Assembly (NCBI GenBank): GCA_007922225.1
Contig: ML679958.1
Coordinates: 56,810,838-56,874,837 of the forward strand
Source: Emydura subglobosa
Lineage: Eukaryota > Chordata > Testudines > Chelidae
Reading direction: 5' to 3'
DNA length: 64,000 bases
Below are positions 1 to 11,977 of the stretch, piece by piece (within the stretch, counting starts at the first letter, position 1; every line of letters starts with the position of its first letter). Made by a program: the position numbers and the translations under genes. The notes beneath the pieces were generated by a model that saw only the letters and a list, made by a program, of their open reading frames with translations, was not told where the DNA came from and did not search any database.

Positions 1-970
1 TATTTCAATGCATATGCACAAGGTGGCCAAATTAAGGTTACCCCTTAATTTTGGCATTTCCTAACTTTTGTTTACTTGAGTTTACAACTTTAATAATCTT
101 AACGTAGTTTTTTGTGTAGTTAAAATATAGCTGAGATGGTGGTAATAGCTTTGAAGTCTATGACCAGTGGTGGTTACCAAAGTAAACAGCATCAAATTCT
201 TTAGATCTTGGATTTTTACAGAATAGATGCCTGTATCACAGCTTTGACTTTAATATCAAATTGCTGTGTGACTCTTATTTATTTTAGCAAACATTTTAGC
301 ATCACTTGTATTGAAATTTGTATTGTTCGTTCCCAGACAAAAAACAAACCTATGTTAAAATGGAATTAAGATTGGATGTGTGTGTCATGGTTACAGGTCA
401 GCTATCCCCTTCCTGATGTCTGAGTTTATGTTCTCAGGTGTTATGTCTATGACCTTTACCTGTCTTGGGGTGGAATCTCATGATTCTTCCACTCCTAGAC
501 TGCTAGTCACAAATAAGAGTCACACTGCTAGTCTTGCAGTGGAAGAATCATGAGATTCTGCCAACTGCTTACACCCTGCAGCTGTGAGTGGGTTTCAGGC
601 ATGTGTGTTTCTTTCCTTTGGGAATCAGTGACCATTGAGATTGACCAAAAGCCTTTCTGAAACAGTATTTTTATTTAGCACTTGGAACAAAGTCTTAGAA
701 GAGACTTTTTTTCTCTAATCTTATGCTTCACTATAAACTGCTAGATAGGCTGAATACTCTTAAGTTAGAGGAACAAAACAGAACCAATTTACATTCTCCT
801 AGCAAGGCTGTTTCTCCTGGCATAATGGAACTCAATGATAGCAGAATGAAGCTTAATTTAAACAGAATCAGTTAAACTTTTCAGTTCTAAACAACTTCTT
901 CTGTAATTAGAAAGCTAGAAGACTCTTTCTGGAACCTCTATTTCAAGATGTTTGTATGCTTGTTTTACAG
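1..970 (+). other. AKAP11: AKAP11 intron, 3' part
   Basis: AT-rich non-coding sequence that ends in a polypyrimidine-poor but usable acceptor (ttttacag, ending at 970). No earlier AKAP11 coding exon could be found here, so the N-terminal exon or exons and the promoter lie upstream of the window. The only structure seen is the inverted repeat at 469-562, listed separately. Confidence 0.7.
469..562. repeat. 39-bp imperfect inverted repeat (hairpin)
   Basis: The left arm 469-507 and the right arm 524-562 are reverse complements at about 32 of 39 positions. They share the perfect core GAATCTCATGATTCTTCCACT and are separated by a 16-nt loop. The loop side (about 511-525) is also complementary to GTGTGACTCTTATTT near 266-281. 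It may be a small foldback MITE or a relic. No target duplication was identified. Confidence 0.75.
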
Positions 971-1018
971 ATCACATTTCTAGGTTTTGCTGGAGAGACA
1001 GATGCTGCTCATACGCAG
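971..1018 (+). CDS. AKAP11: AKAP11 coding exon (first one in window)
   Basis: This is a 48-nt exon between an AG acceptor ending at 970 and a GT donor at 1019. It is phase 0 at both ends and reads ITFLGFAGETDAAHTQ, which matches the N-terminal part of AKAP11 as I remember it from mammals. It joins in frame to the exon at 3085, whose first residues (ELAAVSVELPDVL) continue the same conserved stretch. It is too short for ordinary ORF calling. Identification rests on homology plus exact splice-site and phase agreement. Confidence 0.88.
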
Positions 1019-3084
1019 GTAATACATATACAAGATAATGACTTTGTCTCCAGCACTTGAGTTTCTGGTTTGTTATAACTGAGATATTTAATGTTTTTGG
1101 TGCGGGAGCCTTAATACTTATTTTATTTCAAGAACATGTCTTGAAACATACTTCTAAAAATAAATTGTCTGTTAATTTTTTAAATTTTAGTATGACCTCC
1201 AGTGTTTTGTATTCATTTGGAATGCAGCATCCTGGAAAATCTTAAACCTCCATTTCTTCTGAAAACGTGTAATTTTTTTGTTAACTTGAGGGCCAGCCTT
1301 TGACGTCTGCTTTTTGAAATACCTGTGGTCAGATCTTAAGACATTCTTAGGAGAGTTAGATAAGCAGTTTTTGGTTTTAAAACAAAAGTGTAACAAAAGT
1401 ATGATGGCTATTTCATGCAACTGTAAAGAAAATTAGGGATTTAACCCTTTTTCATGTGTGTTTAGTCTCAGGTCTGGTTTAATTTTAAAAGTGATGATAA
1501 ATCAGTACAACTGTGTGTCTGAACACTCTTGTAAACCATAGGTGCAAGCTAAAACGATATAAGCCAGGTTTCAAATAACTTAAGAAACTCTATGCACAAA
1601 ATTGTACTATTTTAACTAAATCTGTTTAACAACTTACCTTTCATTAAATGCGTGCAAGTTCTGTGTTGACAAGCCCTTAAATTAGTTTGTAGTTCCCTCT
1701 CTTCTAGTTCTCCAGGATGTTATAGGTCATGTATTAAACTACTTTGCAATTCACTCACTCCTCCTTCCCAGTATGCTATAGGTCATGTCTGTTATCAAAG
1801 TAGAACTTTTGACTACTGTGCAGTTAGTTTTACAAATAAGTCAAAAATATGATTTACTTATAATTTGAAGCAGATTAGTGTGAAACAAATATTAGAAGTA
1901 TCACTGAGCTGTTGATTTTATTAGTACATTGTGGTTAATTTTTAAATTATTTTGGTTTCAGGGGGTCAATATTTGCATTTAAGTGCGTGCAATAAAGTGT
2001 AAAAGAAAATACGTAGCTATAAAACTTGTTTTGTATCTTTTAGACATTTTATTTATTTTTTTTTTGTATCAACATATAAGCATTACTGTGTTCTTGTAAT
2101 GGAAAATAATAGATGTATCTTGGAAAAGAACACCAAAGAGACTGCTGATTAAGTCATGAACCTCAAAATGACCTATCCTCTCCACAGGTAATATAAAGCA
2201 CAAAGTGTATGGTGGAAGGTGTTAGTCATTAAATATTGAGGCTTTCATAATAACAGTCCATTAGTATATAAAAACAAAAGGATAAATAGTGTCAATCAGT
2301 GTGCTCAGACTTGCAATCAGTGCCACATACACTAGGGGCGCTGTAAAAAATAGTCGCTCTACAGATACTGTTCTCAGCACACAGGTCCAAATCTTGGGTT
2401 CTCCACTTGAGGTTACACAAAGAATTCTGTTTACTAAGAGAAAGATGAGCCAACTGTGTTTAATAATTTATATTAGATTAAGCATAATTTTAAAAATTTC
2501 TCAATATTAATGCTGTATAAAACCTAAGTAATATAATAATAAATGCTCACATTTTTTTCGGTACATTTATTTTAGGTAAACCTAATTCCATGTTAACCAA
2601 GATCCCAGTTAAACATAAGCCTCAATTAATTATTTAAAAAAAATATTCTGCACAGACACAAACCTGGTAATGGTGAACGTACAGCATGTGGAGATTACCA
2701 TATGGAAACAGTTGCATACAAATGTTCCCTTTGTGTGTTTACATACCTGCTGCAGTTTTGCTGTTGCTCTTTACTACTCCCAAGTCTCTCCTTTGTGCTT
2801 TAAAAGTTTTTCTGAGCCATGAGAGGCAATGATATTATATTTCTTCTGGTAGAGGTATCTTAAAATTCGAAATAGAACTCAGTGGCAAACTAGTCTTTAA
2901 GCAGGATTGCAATTTGGTGTGGGAATATAATTGCAAAAATGAAGGGAAAAAGAGTTATAATTTTGACAGATTTAGGGACTGGCAATATTTATTTATTTAA
3001 CTTTCTGGTACTCCAGATCAAAAAGTTTCCTTACCATTAACATACTAGTTTTGTGCTTAGTGTGTGAATTTGTGTTTGAATCAG
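1019..3084 (+). other. AKAP11: AKAP11 intron (2.1 kb)
   Basis: AT-rich intron with GT at 1019 and AG at 3083-3084. No recognisable gene or full transposon was seen in it. Short ORFs here have no family resemblance and no coding character. Confidence 0.7.
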
Positions 3085-3219
3085 GAATTGGCTGCTGTTT
3101 CTGTAGAGCTCCCAGATGTTCTGAAATCGCTCCATTTCTGCAGTCTAAATGAAAATGAAGTCATTTTTCTGAAGGATATAAATAAACTCACAGAAACCAG
3201 TGATGTCCCTAAACATCAG
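3085..3219 (+). CDS. AKAP11: AKAP11 coding exon
   Basis: This 135-nt exon (45 codons) is flanked by tcag at 3081-3084 and a GT donor at 3220. It is phase 0 at both ends. It encodes ELAAVSVELPDVLKSLHFCS and then LNENEVIFLKDINKL, the conserved N-terminal region of AKAP11. It ends with KHQ and joins directly to NHLSGILCVMRL in the next exon. The longer open frame that runs into the downstream intron is not translated past the donor. Confidence 0.93.
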
Positions 3220-3386
3220 GTAAAATTCCTAATTCTTTTACATGTTCCACGGAATATTATTATGTTTTTGCAGTTTCTCCATCTTTCAAATGGGTGTTAT
3301 AAAGTAATCATTGCAAAAACCTTGCCAGGTAGTGCTACTTTTTTATGTGTTTTGAAGCTATATGTTATAAAACCGTGGTTTTTTTA

Positions 3387-3512
3387 GTGTTGTAGCTGTC
3401 TTGGTTGCAGGATATTAGAGAGACAAGGTGAGTGAAGTCATATATCTTTTGTTGGACCATCTTCTGTTGGTGAAAGACACACACTTTCGAGCTTACACAG
3501 AGCGGTATAAAC
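3387..3512 (+). repeat. Fragment of a dispersed interspersed repeat
   Basis: The stretch runs from tgttgtagctgtcttggttg to the region ctttcgagcttacacagag. It has the recognisable core of a repeat common in sauropsid genomes, with a purine-rich gagacaaggtg followed by ttggaccatcttctgttggt. The same core occurs as a foldback at 27412-27552 in this window. Class assignment (MITE or SINE) is uncertain. Confidence 0.55.
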
Positions 3513-4017
3513 ATTAGACTGTCTAAAGGCATTCCTGCTGCAATTTATGACATATTAGGAAATGCAAGGTATTTTATCAGAGGTGCTTTCCTCATTCCTT
3601 CCTTATACTAGGAAGATACTCTGCTGAGGAAGCCATTAGCACCGAAACAGGCAGTAGCAAATTGTGCAGGAAAATGCTCCAAAAGATGCAGCAGTGCCCT
3701 GAAATGTGCTGGGAACAAGTCCCTATGGGGCCCTTTCTCCCTCCATTTTCACCATTCAAAAGTCTAAGTCATCAAGGTCTAAGGAAAAAAAATACTTGGA
3801 GCTGTCCCCAGAGTGAACCACAGTTGACTGTGTTGAACACATCTGAGCAATCAGCAGACTAGCCTGACAGTGAGCATGCAATGAAACCAGTTGGACTGCA
3901 CGCTCAGCTTCCCTCTGCAAAATGCCTGTGTGCTCATCATGGCCCATAGGCCTCTGCTACCCTCACCATAGTCCTTTTGTACTGCCATTTGAAAGGAAGA
4001 TGAAACTGGTTGAATTA

Positions 4018-4569
4018 GGTCTCGTCTACACTACAGAGGTAAGTGGACGTGAGGCAGCTTACGTCAACCTAACTCTATAAGCGCCTATATTAAAACATTG
4101 CTCCTACTGATGTAAGTGGCCCACTACATTGACTTAATAATTCCTCTGTAATAATTCGTTAATAATATGTCTCTGTGAGAGGCATAGTGCTTAAACCGAT
4201 GTAATTTAGTCAACACAGTGTCCATGTAGACACTGCATTGTGTGCATCGCCTGTTGCCTCTTGGGGCTGATACGTGGAACCCCACTGCCGCCTCCTGGTA
4301 GGGGGTGGGAGTGGGGTGTGGGAAGGAGAGTCCGAGCCTGGGCTGCCTCCTGGTGAGCGATGGCTGCGGGCAGGGGAAGGAGAGCCTGAGCCCCAGGTGG
4401 GGGGGGGTCTGGCTTTCAGTGCCCCACACTAAATCGGTGCAAATGCTCCCGGTGAGAATGCACACTGCCGACAGAGCACAGGGTGGACATTAAAATTTGA
4501 AATAATTACTGAAATGGCTGTATGTCAACTTAACTTAAGTTAACTTAATTTTGTAGTATAAACATGTCT
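4018..4569. mobile_element. Non-autonomous Harbinger/PIF-like MITE
   Basis: A 552-bp element with imperfect terminal inverted repeats: GGTCTCGTCTACACTAC at the left, and the reverse complement of the right end reads AGACATGTTTATACTAC. It is flanked on both sides by TTA (4015-4017 and 4570-4572), which fits the TWA target duplication of PIF/Harbinger transposons. The interior has G-rich and C-rich stretches and no transposase. The TIRs and TSD are seen directly; the superfamily is inferred. Confidence 0.7.
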
Positions 4570-4917
4570 TTAGTCTTCTCAACTCTTCTCAGATATAGTG
4601 CTATTCCTCTGTCAAACAACAGAAAAGAGAAGTTACAGGATAGGTTAGGTGTACGCAACATTTGATACTTCCCATTTCCTCTCTACACTGAAGTTTGGAT
4701 AGCTAGAATTTGTTAAAACTATTTTAACTAATGATGTATAATGAAATAATTGTATTACTTGCAGGAGTAAAACTACTTAGAACAAACCAGTGGGGTTTTC
4801 TATATATGGTTTTTTTTATTTAGTGTAGTGATTTATTCATTTTAAAGAACTTCTATATTCAGTAAAGAGGATAGGAGTGATCTCTAAACCCTCTCAAAAC
4901 TTAGCTCTAGGGATCTT

Positions 4918-4985
4918 GGGTAAATCATTTTACCTCTTTACCTCGGTTTCCTCATCTGTAAAATGGAGTTTGTTTATAATAGTAT
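4918..4985 (+). repeat. Ancient L2/MIR-like 3' tail fragment
   Basis: The string cctcatctgtaaaatggag and its surroundings resemble the conserved tail shared by L2 LINEs and MIR-type SINEs. Similar fragments occur at 32985-33070 and 39520-39620. It is highly diverged and could be confirmed only by a repeat-library search. Confidence 0.5.
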
Positions 4986-5178
4986 TGAAGACTTAAAGTA
5001 TTGTTATTCCTTTTAAAATTACAGTAGTATTAACAAATGTCTTTAATGAGACAATTTCACTACAGTTTATATCCAAGATCTGTGCTCTTGTTGTTGTTGC
5101 CATTTTAAATGATTCCAACTTTACATTACAAGTGAAAGTATGTTATTGAGAACTGTTTTCTTGTTTTTCTTTCTCAAG

Positions 5179-5443
5179 AATCACCTTTCTGGAATTCTTT
5201 GTGTGATGAGATTGTCTCCTTCGTTTCCAAAGATCAAAGTTGATTCTGTATTTACCTTACTGAGTAAATACACTACTGGTGTAAGATATACAATGGAAGT
5301 ATACTCATTACAGAAACATGAACCAGAGATGTCCCATGCAGAGGATGATGACACTAATCAGTCAGTGTCTTCAATTGAAGATGATTTTGTCACTGCTTTT
5401 GAGCATTTAGATGAAGATGAGCCTTCAAAGACACAAAATGCTG
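5179..5443 (+). CDS. AKAP11: AKAP11 coding exon with acidic conserved segment
   Basis: This 265-nt exon lies between ttctcaag (ending 5178) and donor G|GTTAGT at 5444, entering in phase 0 and leaving in phase 1. It encodes NHLSGILCVMRLSPSFPK, a segment with LLSKYTTGVRYTMEVY, and then the strongly conserved acidic stretch DDDTNQSVSSIEDDFVTAFE. These match the N-terminal quarter of vertebrate AKAP11. The split glycine codon is completed by GC at the start of the next exon (5915), which confirms the junction. Confidence 0.95.
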
Positions 5444-5914
5444 GTTAGTTTTCATGCCCTGTTGAGATAGATTGCAGAGCTCATTTGTTGCAATTTAGGC
5501 TAGCAAGGGATTTGCATGCTGTGGTAAACTTTACATAAACCTATATCCAATTATTTTTGTTAATCATATATTTTTAAAGAGGTCTTGTATAATGGTAAAT
5601 TTGAGATTTCACCATTCTTTCCACAGCAGCAGATTGTGACATAAACCAAAGATTCTGACTTCAGTGTCAGATCTAGAAAAAGTAGAATCCGTGCTATGAA
5701 GGCAATAGCTCTTAGTCCTGCAGTAGTAGGGGAACTGTAATTGACAAAATAAAGTATTTATGGAATATTTTATTCTTTAAAATTTGTTCTCGTCTTTAAA
5801 AGATCCTCTAACATATTGTAATAGTTACAAATCCAAATGTTGCTGTCAAGATCATTTACCCAGTTTGCTATTTTAGTTTCTCATGTTTTGAAAGTATTTT
5901 CTTTTTCTTTTTAG
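5444..5914 (+). other. AKAP11: AKAP11 intron (471 bp)
   Basis: Short AT-rich intron with GTTAGT at the 5' end and a good pyrimidine tract (ctttttctttttag) before the large exon. Nothing else was recognised. Confidence 0.8.
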
Positions 5915-8900
5915 GCACAACTTGTACTACTCAGAATCACCGGGATGCTGCTTCACAGACCATCCCTGCTCATTGTTTAGAAGTTATTGACTCAAAGATC
6001 ATTGTTAGCTCTGGGCATCGAAAATCACCTGCAAAATCTTCTGCTTCTCTCATAAATATCTTGGGACTTAAAGAAATCTCCTCATCTGTAAAGAATTCAG
6101 TCACAACTTCTATTTCTGATCCTTGGATACAGAGGAGTTTCTACAAGTCATGTAATTCCTCTGATCAAGGTGCAAATTTTTTGCATAAAACATTGTTTTC
6201 TTCCTCTCCTGCTGAATCATCTGAGTCAGATTGCTCCAGCCCTAGCCCTGTTATCTTCTTAGATGAAGAAGGATATCAAAAAAGCTTGAAGGCAAAACTT
6301 CAGCTACCAAAAATTCCATTAGTGAAAGATGGTATAGAAGACTCAGACTCAGAAGTAAGTGAATTTTTTGATAGTTTTGATCAGTTTGATGAACTGGAGC
6401 AGACTCTGGAAAGTACTTGTAAACGTATGAGGGATCCCATCCTTGGTAATCCACCCCAAAAGAGAAAGATTGCCCTTGAACAATTGTATTCTAAAACTAC
6501 TACTATGAATCCTCAAAAATTCAAGTTTGATCGTCCCACTCTCCCAGCTAACGTAAAGAAACCAACTCCTCGTAAACCAGAATCACCATATAGCAGCCTC
6601 TTTGATGTTCCAGACTCCCCTCGCCCTGTGAAAACTGGAGAAGACAATGGAGGTTTGTTCAGTCCTATAAGATCATCAGCTTTCAGTCCACTAGGGAGTT
6701 GTGCTTCCACTGAATGTCTTTGTCGGATGGATATCAATGGAGATGGGATTAATCAAAATCATGATACACTTTATAGTACATATTCAGATTATGCAAACAA
6801 TTTTTCATTTGAAATACTGGGTTCTGTTTTTCATTCTCAGTCTTCATCAATACAGAAACACGATGAAAATATTTTCGACCTTAGTAGAGTTGTCTCAAAA
6901 GAGGAAAAAGGTCAATTTGCAGAATTCGAGGGGAAAACTTCTGACAAGGAGCCAGATAAGAAAGTTCAATCTAAACACACATCACTAATGATTAAAGACA
7001 GCATTCAAAAATTTGCAACAGAACTGGTTGAAAAAAGTTTTGGCAGTGCATTTAAAGACCTACAGAAAGGAGTTTCTTCATGCACCAATGCACTGTGTCA
7101 CTTGGCTGCTAAATTGACTTCTTCAGTCTTTCAGATGGCTTTTTATGAGATAGGAAGGCGGCGAGCCTTGTCACTGAAGGAACGTGCCATTAATGGGCTA
7201 GCAAACTTTTTGGTCGGTGAAGCAATAACTAGTGCTTTAAAAGAACTGCGGTACGTAAAGAAACAAATATTTACTAACACAGTTGCACGATTTGCAGCAG
7301 ACCTCACTGAGGAACTTATTTTTGAAGGAATCATGGAAGTCTGCCAGTTTTCACATCCATCAACACCCACAACTGCACAGGATTGGAATTTTGATTATGA
7401 AGACAAAGTAGTGAGATCATATGCCAAAGATTTGTCTGAATCGGTCATTCAGGAAGCTTTTATTGAATTATCCCAGGTTGATGTGACTTTCACAACACAA
7501 GCAGCAATTAGTGTTTCCATGGACAACATAAAATATGTAAGTGCAGAAAGTATGTTACAGTCAACACAGACTTCCACTGCTTTTCCTAATTTTCATGATA
7601 GTGCACTTGTGGCATTGAATCCAATGCCAGAATCTGGAAAAGAATATACTGTACAACAAGCCTTGTTTTGTACTTCTGGTGTTGTAAGTTCAATACCAGT
7701 GCCCTTAGCTGGAACAGCACTTTGTCAACATCAGACTTTATCTGATGTTTATAAGGCGAAAGTATGGACTTGTCCGACAGTAGATGTCAATCTGAAAATG
7801 TACGAAGACTCTACAGAGCCATATTTGACAACAAAAAAGAGAGAAGAGGAGGTGGCTTCTCTTAGAAATATTTACCTGACTGCAGATCACAATCAAAGTA
7901 CTGAAAGTAGTCCTCAATGTTTTTGTAACCCAAATGATTTCAAACCAACAAATAACAATCCTGGAGTGAATAATATTTCAGAATTAACAACTGGGCCAAC
8001 AAGCATCAACAGTTTATCTGGAACAATGGTAGATATGATAGTAAATGAGGCTTACGAAGGAATAACCTCATCCAGGGTTACCAAAACAGTGGAGGAATAT
8101 ACAGATTTTGTAACTAGAAAAACACCTCGTTGGCAGTGTGTTGGTGGAGATATCCCTAAGAATACTTTTGCTGATCGTTTGTCCAAGTATATTGTAAAAC
8201 AGTCTGTAGATGAAACTAAATCTATATTATCCCACACAAGTGAAACTATAGCATGCAATGGAGACTTACAGCTGAACACAGACAACTGTAAAAAAGAACT
8301 GCATAGTGTAATAAAGAAACAAGAAACTGAGAGAAACAGATTTGTTCCTATAATTCTGGAACAGCAACAGCTGCTCCCGAATAACCCACTTCAGTTTCTT
8401 GTTACTCCAGTTCACACTGCTCAGTGTTTACTTTCAGTACCTAAAGATTGTGTTCAGGAACGAAAAGGACATGAAGTATGTAGGTTTTCTTCAAGCTCAC
8501 CACCGTCTTGTTCTACTGTGACTCTTGCTAGGTGTAATGTAGAAGAGTTTACTGATTCAGGAAGCTGTTCAATAAAATCCCAAAGTAAACCATTGAAAAA
8601 ACATGATATGCAAAAAATAACACTGGGTCCTTCAGCTTTTGGGCAGGAAAACTGTTTTGTACATGCAAGTAACCTTTCTTCGGTGATGTTTGGCTGTGAA
8701 GATGCTTTGCAGATGGAAAATAAATTAAGCATCAGAGATGGAAATGTCTGTGCAGTACCTGATACACCGCCACCAACTCCTTTAGTATCATTTCAGACTA
8801 GTTCTGAACGGAATCTAAGGAAGCTAACCAAGAAACTCAAGGGCGAATTAGCAAAGGAGTTTTCCCCTGCAACACCACCTTCTACACCTTATAACCCATC

Positions 8901-10589
8901 TGCTGCTGCCTTGTCTGCAACTGAACATGACTCCTTGGAAAAGGAAGAGTTTATGTTGAAACTCATGCGATCACTTTCTGAAGAAGTTGAAAGTAGTGAA
9001 GATGAAGAGCACTCTCAAATGCTTGTGGAGAAAGTTGAACATTCAGAAAGAACAGTGCAGTATGCCGATCACTTAGCTAGTCATATCATTTCTATGGCAA
9101 CAGAAATGGCTGCTTCCCATTTAGATGATCAAACAGTTAAAAGAGAAGCCGACAAACACTGCCAATTAAATGCGCAAAACAGAATATGTGGGTATGCTGC
9201 ATTTATAAATATCCCAGAAGAAACTTTAAATTCATTGTGGAATTATGCAGGTGATATGGCTGGAAAGGTAATCAGTGAGGCTAAGAAGATGATAAAATCA
9301 AGGCATTGCAAGCTGCTGAGGCTGAAGCGGGTTAACTGTCATGTGGATTGTCTTTCTCTCAGAAAAGATTATAAAGACTGCAGGTCAAACGAGAGGTGGT
9401 GTCCAGTGGTAGACCAATGGTCCAGAGAGGTAGATGCATCCGTACTTTCTTTACCTCAGAGTTTAGGAACAACAGGTCTGACTTCCAGGTATCCAAGCTG
9501 TGAGAGCGTGACTGATGAATATGCAGATCACATCATTCGAGTTCTGAAAAGGGAAGGTGGCAACAGTGAGTTAATAATGGATCAGTATGCTAGTAGACTT
9601 GCTTACAGATCTATAAAATCAGGCCTACAACAAGCTGCCAGGAAAATCAAATTGAAGTACAACAGAAGAATATTTCCTGTACAGAACACACAGGTAAATG
9701 GTAAGCATGAGCTGTTCAAGATATTGAGCAAAGATATGGATACAAAATGGCAAATGAAAAGTGGTGTTCATCAGTGTGGAGGCCAAGCTTGTGAAAAAAA
9801 TAATATACACAGAACTGAAGGTACAGAATTATTACATTTTTCTGAATCCCTTGCTCGTAGCATAACTTGTGATGTCAGAAGAAAACTGAAAATGTCAGCA
9901 GTTTGTTTGCCAAAATCCTTAACAGATTCTTGTCTCTATAGAAAATCTAATTTTGATGAAGCCACTGGAGATCTCATTAAAACAACATTTTCTAAAACAG
10001 TTCTTCCTTTCTCACAAAAACATAAACTGTATCATAGTACAGGCAGTTTAAATGAATATGGCTACCGAGAAGGCATCTTTCAAGCTATAGAAGAGTATGC
10101 CAGAAGAGTAGTGGATGATACCTTAGAAATGAGTTTGGAGTCTGCTGTTCTCCAAGCTGCTGAAAACAGGAAAAATGGGGATAGATTCACTTACACAGAA
10201 AAGTTGTCTCCTTTTTCTGGAACAGCCTGCAGATACTGTAGTATGAAGGAATATCGGTATTGTACTGGAAGTTCAACTCCACACCTGCCTGGACAAGACC
10301 TCTCCCCTAGAATAAGGCAGATACCCAATTCAGCATTGAGTAGTGTCTGTCAAAAATCAAGAATTTTTCACCTGGATATTCCCAAAATTCACATTGACAT
10401 GGAACAAAAGACATTATTTTCTGAGAAGGTGGTTGGTGCAGCTATTGAGAGAGCAGAGAGAGAGCTGAGTAACACAAGTCTGGCAGCTGATAGTGGTATT
10501 ATGCATGATGGAGTCAGCTTTGCTGAAAGCCTTACTACAGAAATAATGACTTCAGCTATGACTAACTTTGGTCAAGCTGTTAACGTAAG
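5915..10589 (+). CDS. AKAP11: AKAP11 giant exon (A-kinase anchoring protein 11)
   Basis: This single 4675-nt exon encodes about 1558 residues with no stop. The acceptor is ttttag at 5909-5914. The donor is at 10590, inside aacgtaag|gtaaaa; it gives phase 2 and lets the next exon read SSIGREGFHSAES. AKAP11/AKAP220 is a cytoplasmic and vesicle-associated scaffold binding PKA regulatory subunits, GSK3 and PP1. Visible features: an FFAT-like EFFDSFD with acidic flank (from 6361), a basic KKRK-like patch after SCKRMRD, a Thr-Pro segment (DTPPPTP at 8761 and ATPPSTP at 8869) flanking KLTKKLKGELAKEF in the known GSK3-binding region, an acidic LMRSLSEEVESSEDEE (from 8962), and the C-terminal RII-binding helix EKVVGAAIERAERELS (10423-10470). 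About ten (F/Y)A-x2-L-x3-I-like amphipathic repeats are spread through it. I could not place the PP1 RVxF site with confidence. Confidence 0.97.
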
Positions 10590-11024
10590 GTAAAATTACA
10601 TTCTCTCCCTCTTATTTTCTTGCTGTTGTTACCTGAAAATGGCCCCCACTTTGCCTAATTTATTAATCTGAAAATCTATATGGTCAGAAGAACATTTTGC
10701 CAGAATTACATTTTGGAAATATAATTCTATATTATAAAGTGTATTTTGGAACCTACTACTGATGGCCTCCAGGCTGCTTGGAATTTTTAAAAATAGTGAT
10801 CTTGTCAGTTACAGGAGCTCAAAGTCAGTGCAACCAGTTTCTATCCTACTTCAGAATCTACCTGTGCTCTGATGGGTGACTCCAGTAAATGAGATTCTGT
10901 GATTTTTCTCTAATATCCTGATCAGATTGTTTTTATTGGTGATGTAAATTACTGGAATTTAGTTGACAATTCTATTGATTTTTGAGCTACAGTATAATCC
11001 AGTTCTGTCTGTAGCTGCATTAGC

Positions 11025-11299
11025 TCTATAGTACTGACAGAAATACAAACTACATATACAATATACAAACTAAATACACAATGTAGCTTGCGTATCTCCC
11101 ATTGATGTACCGCAGTGTCTTCATGACTGTCGATGGGAGACGCCCTCCCATCTATGCAGCCTATTTCTTTCAGGGAGGTGGATTACTGGTGTTGGCCGGA
11201 GAGGCCATCTGTGGTCGATTGAGCAGGTCTACATGACCTGCACAATCAATCCCACTGCACTGAACGCCATGGAACCCGCAGTGTAGACATACCCATAGT
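11025..11299. mobile_element. MITE-like DNA transposon remnant
   Basis: The right end reads gcagtgtagacatacccata, the typical terminus of sauropsid Harbinger-like MITEs (compare the right end at 30537). Inside it, TCTCCCATTGATG and TGTCGATGGGAGA form an inverted pair around 11095-11135. The left terminus (near ctatagtactgacag) is degenerate, so the start is approximate. Confidence 0.5.
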
Positions 11300-11977
11300 C
11301 TTTTTTTATTTATTTTTTATTATTGTAACTGCACTTTAACACTCTCTTAATTTCTGGAAGGAAAACATTTGAAAATAATAGAAATATGAAATAAAATAAT
11401 TTTATTGTTATATATGCTTTTTAGTTGATAAAAGATTATTAAAACAGACTAGAAACTGGTTTGCAGACTCTTGCTACATTTTTTATAAGGGCTAATGTAT
11501 TACAAGCCCTTAAATTATACCATATTTTTAGGTATAGTGAAAGAAATGAATGTCTTTAAATATCTTGATAGAAGATGGCACACTATGGTTGAATTAGTAA
11601 GTAGGAAGGTACATTAACGTCTAGTTCTTAATGAAAATAGACTTTACAGAGATCAGTGACTTCAGTTATCCCCATTTTCATGTCCAAGTGCAAGACCCAT
11701 CTCTTCAGTGTAGTTTTTCTGAGTAATAATGATTAATAACAATGTGTTTCCCTCCACATGGTTTTGGGGTGGGATTCACTTGGCAATAAACTATTTTATT
11801 TTATTGGGTCTAAGATAGTGTGGTCATATATAATGTAAATACCTGGATATCTTAACGTACCATGGTGGTGCCTGACAGCTACAACCAGGTTGGTCTCAGT
11901 TTTTCAAGACAAAATTATTATGTGTACAAATGGATAATAAATGATGGTCCCTGCCCTGAAGGGCTTATATTCTAAAA

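Larger units (their letters stand above)
3220..5178 (+). other. AKAP11: AKAP11 intron (2.0 kb)
   Basis: Contains a dispersed-repeat fragment (3387-3512), a Harbinger-like MITE (4018-4569) and an ancient L2/MIR-like tail (about 4918-4985, around ctcatctgtaaaatgg). The remainder is unremarkable AT-rich intron. Confidence 0.7.

Noticed and set aside
3064..3387. 107-codon ORF as a small gene
   Set aside because: Only 3085-3219 is coding; the rest is intron read-through beyond the GT donor.
10585..10590. Alternative donor AAC|GTAAGG for the giant exon
   Set aside because: It has a stronger consensus, but splicing there puts the next exon out of frame, while the donor 5 bases later keeps the conserved SSIGREG reading.
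6061..10593. A 1510-codon ORF that could be an intronless gene or retrocopy
   Set aside because: The frame extends upstream to a splice acceptor at 5914, has a donor at 10590, and neighbouring exons join in phase. It is the large internal exon of AKAP11 and has no start of its own.
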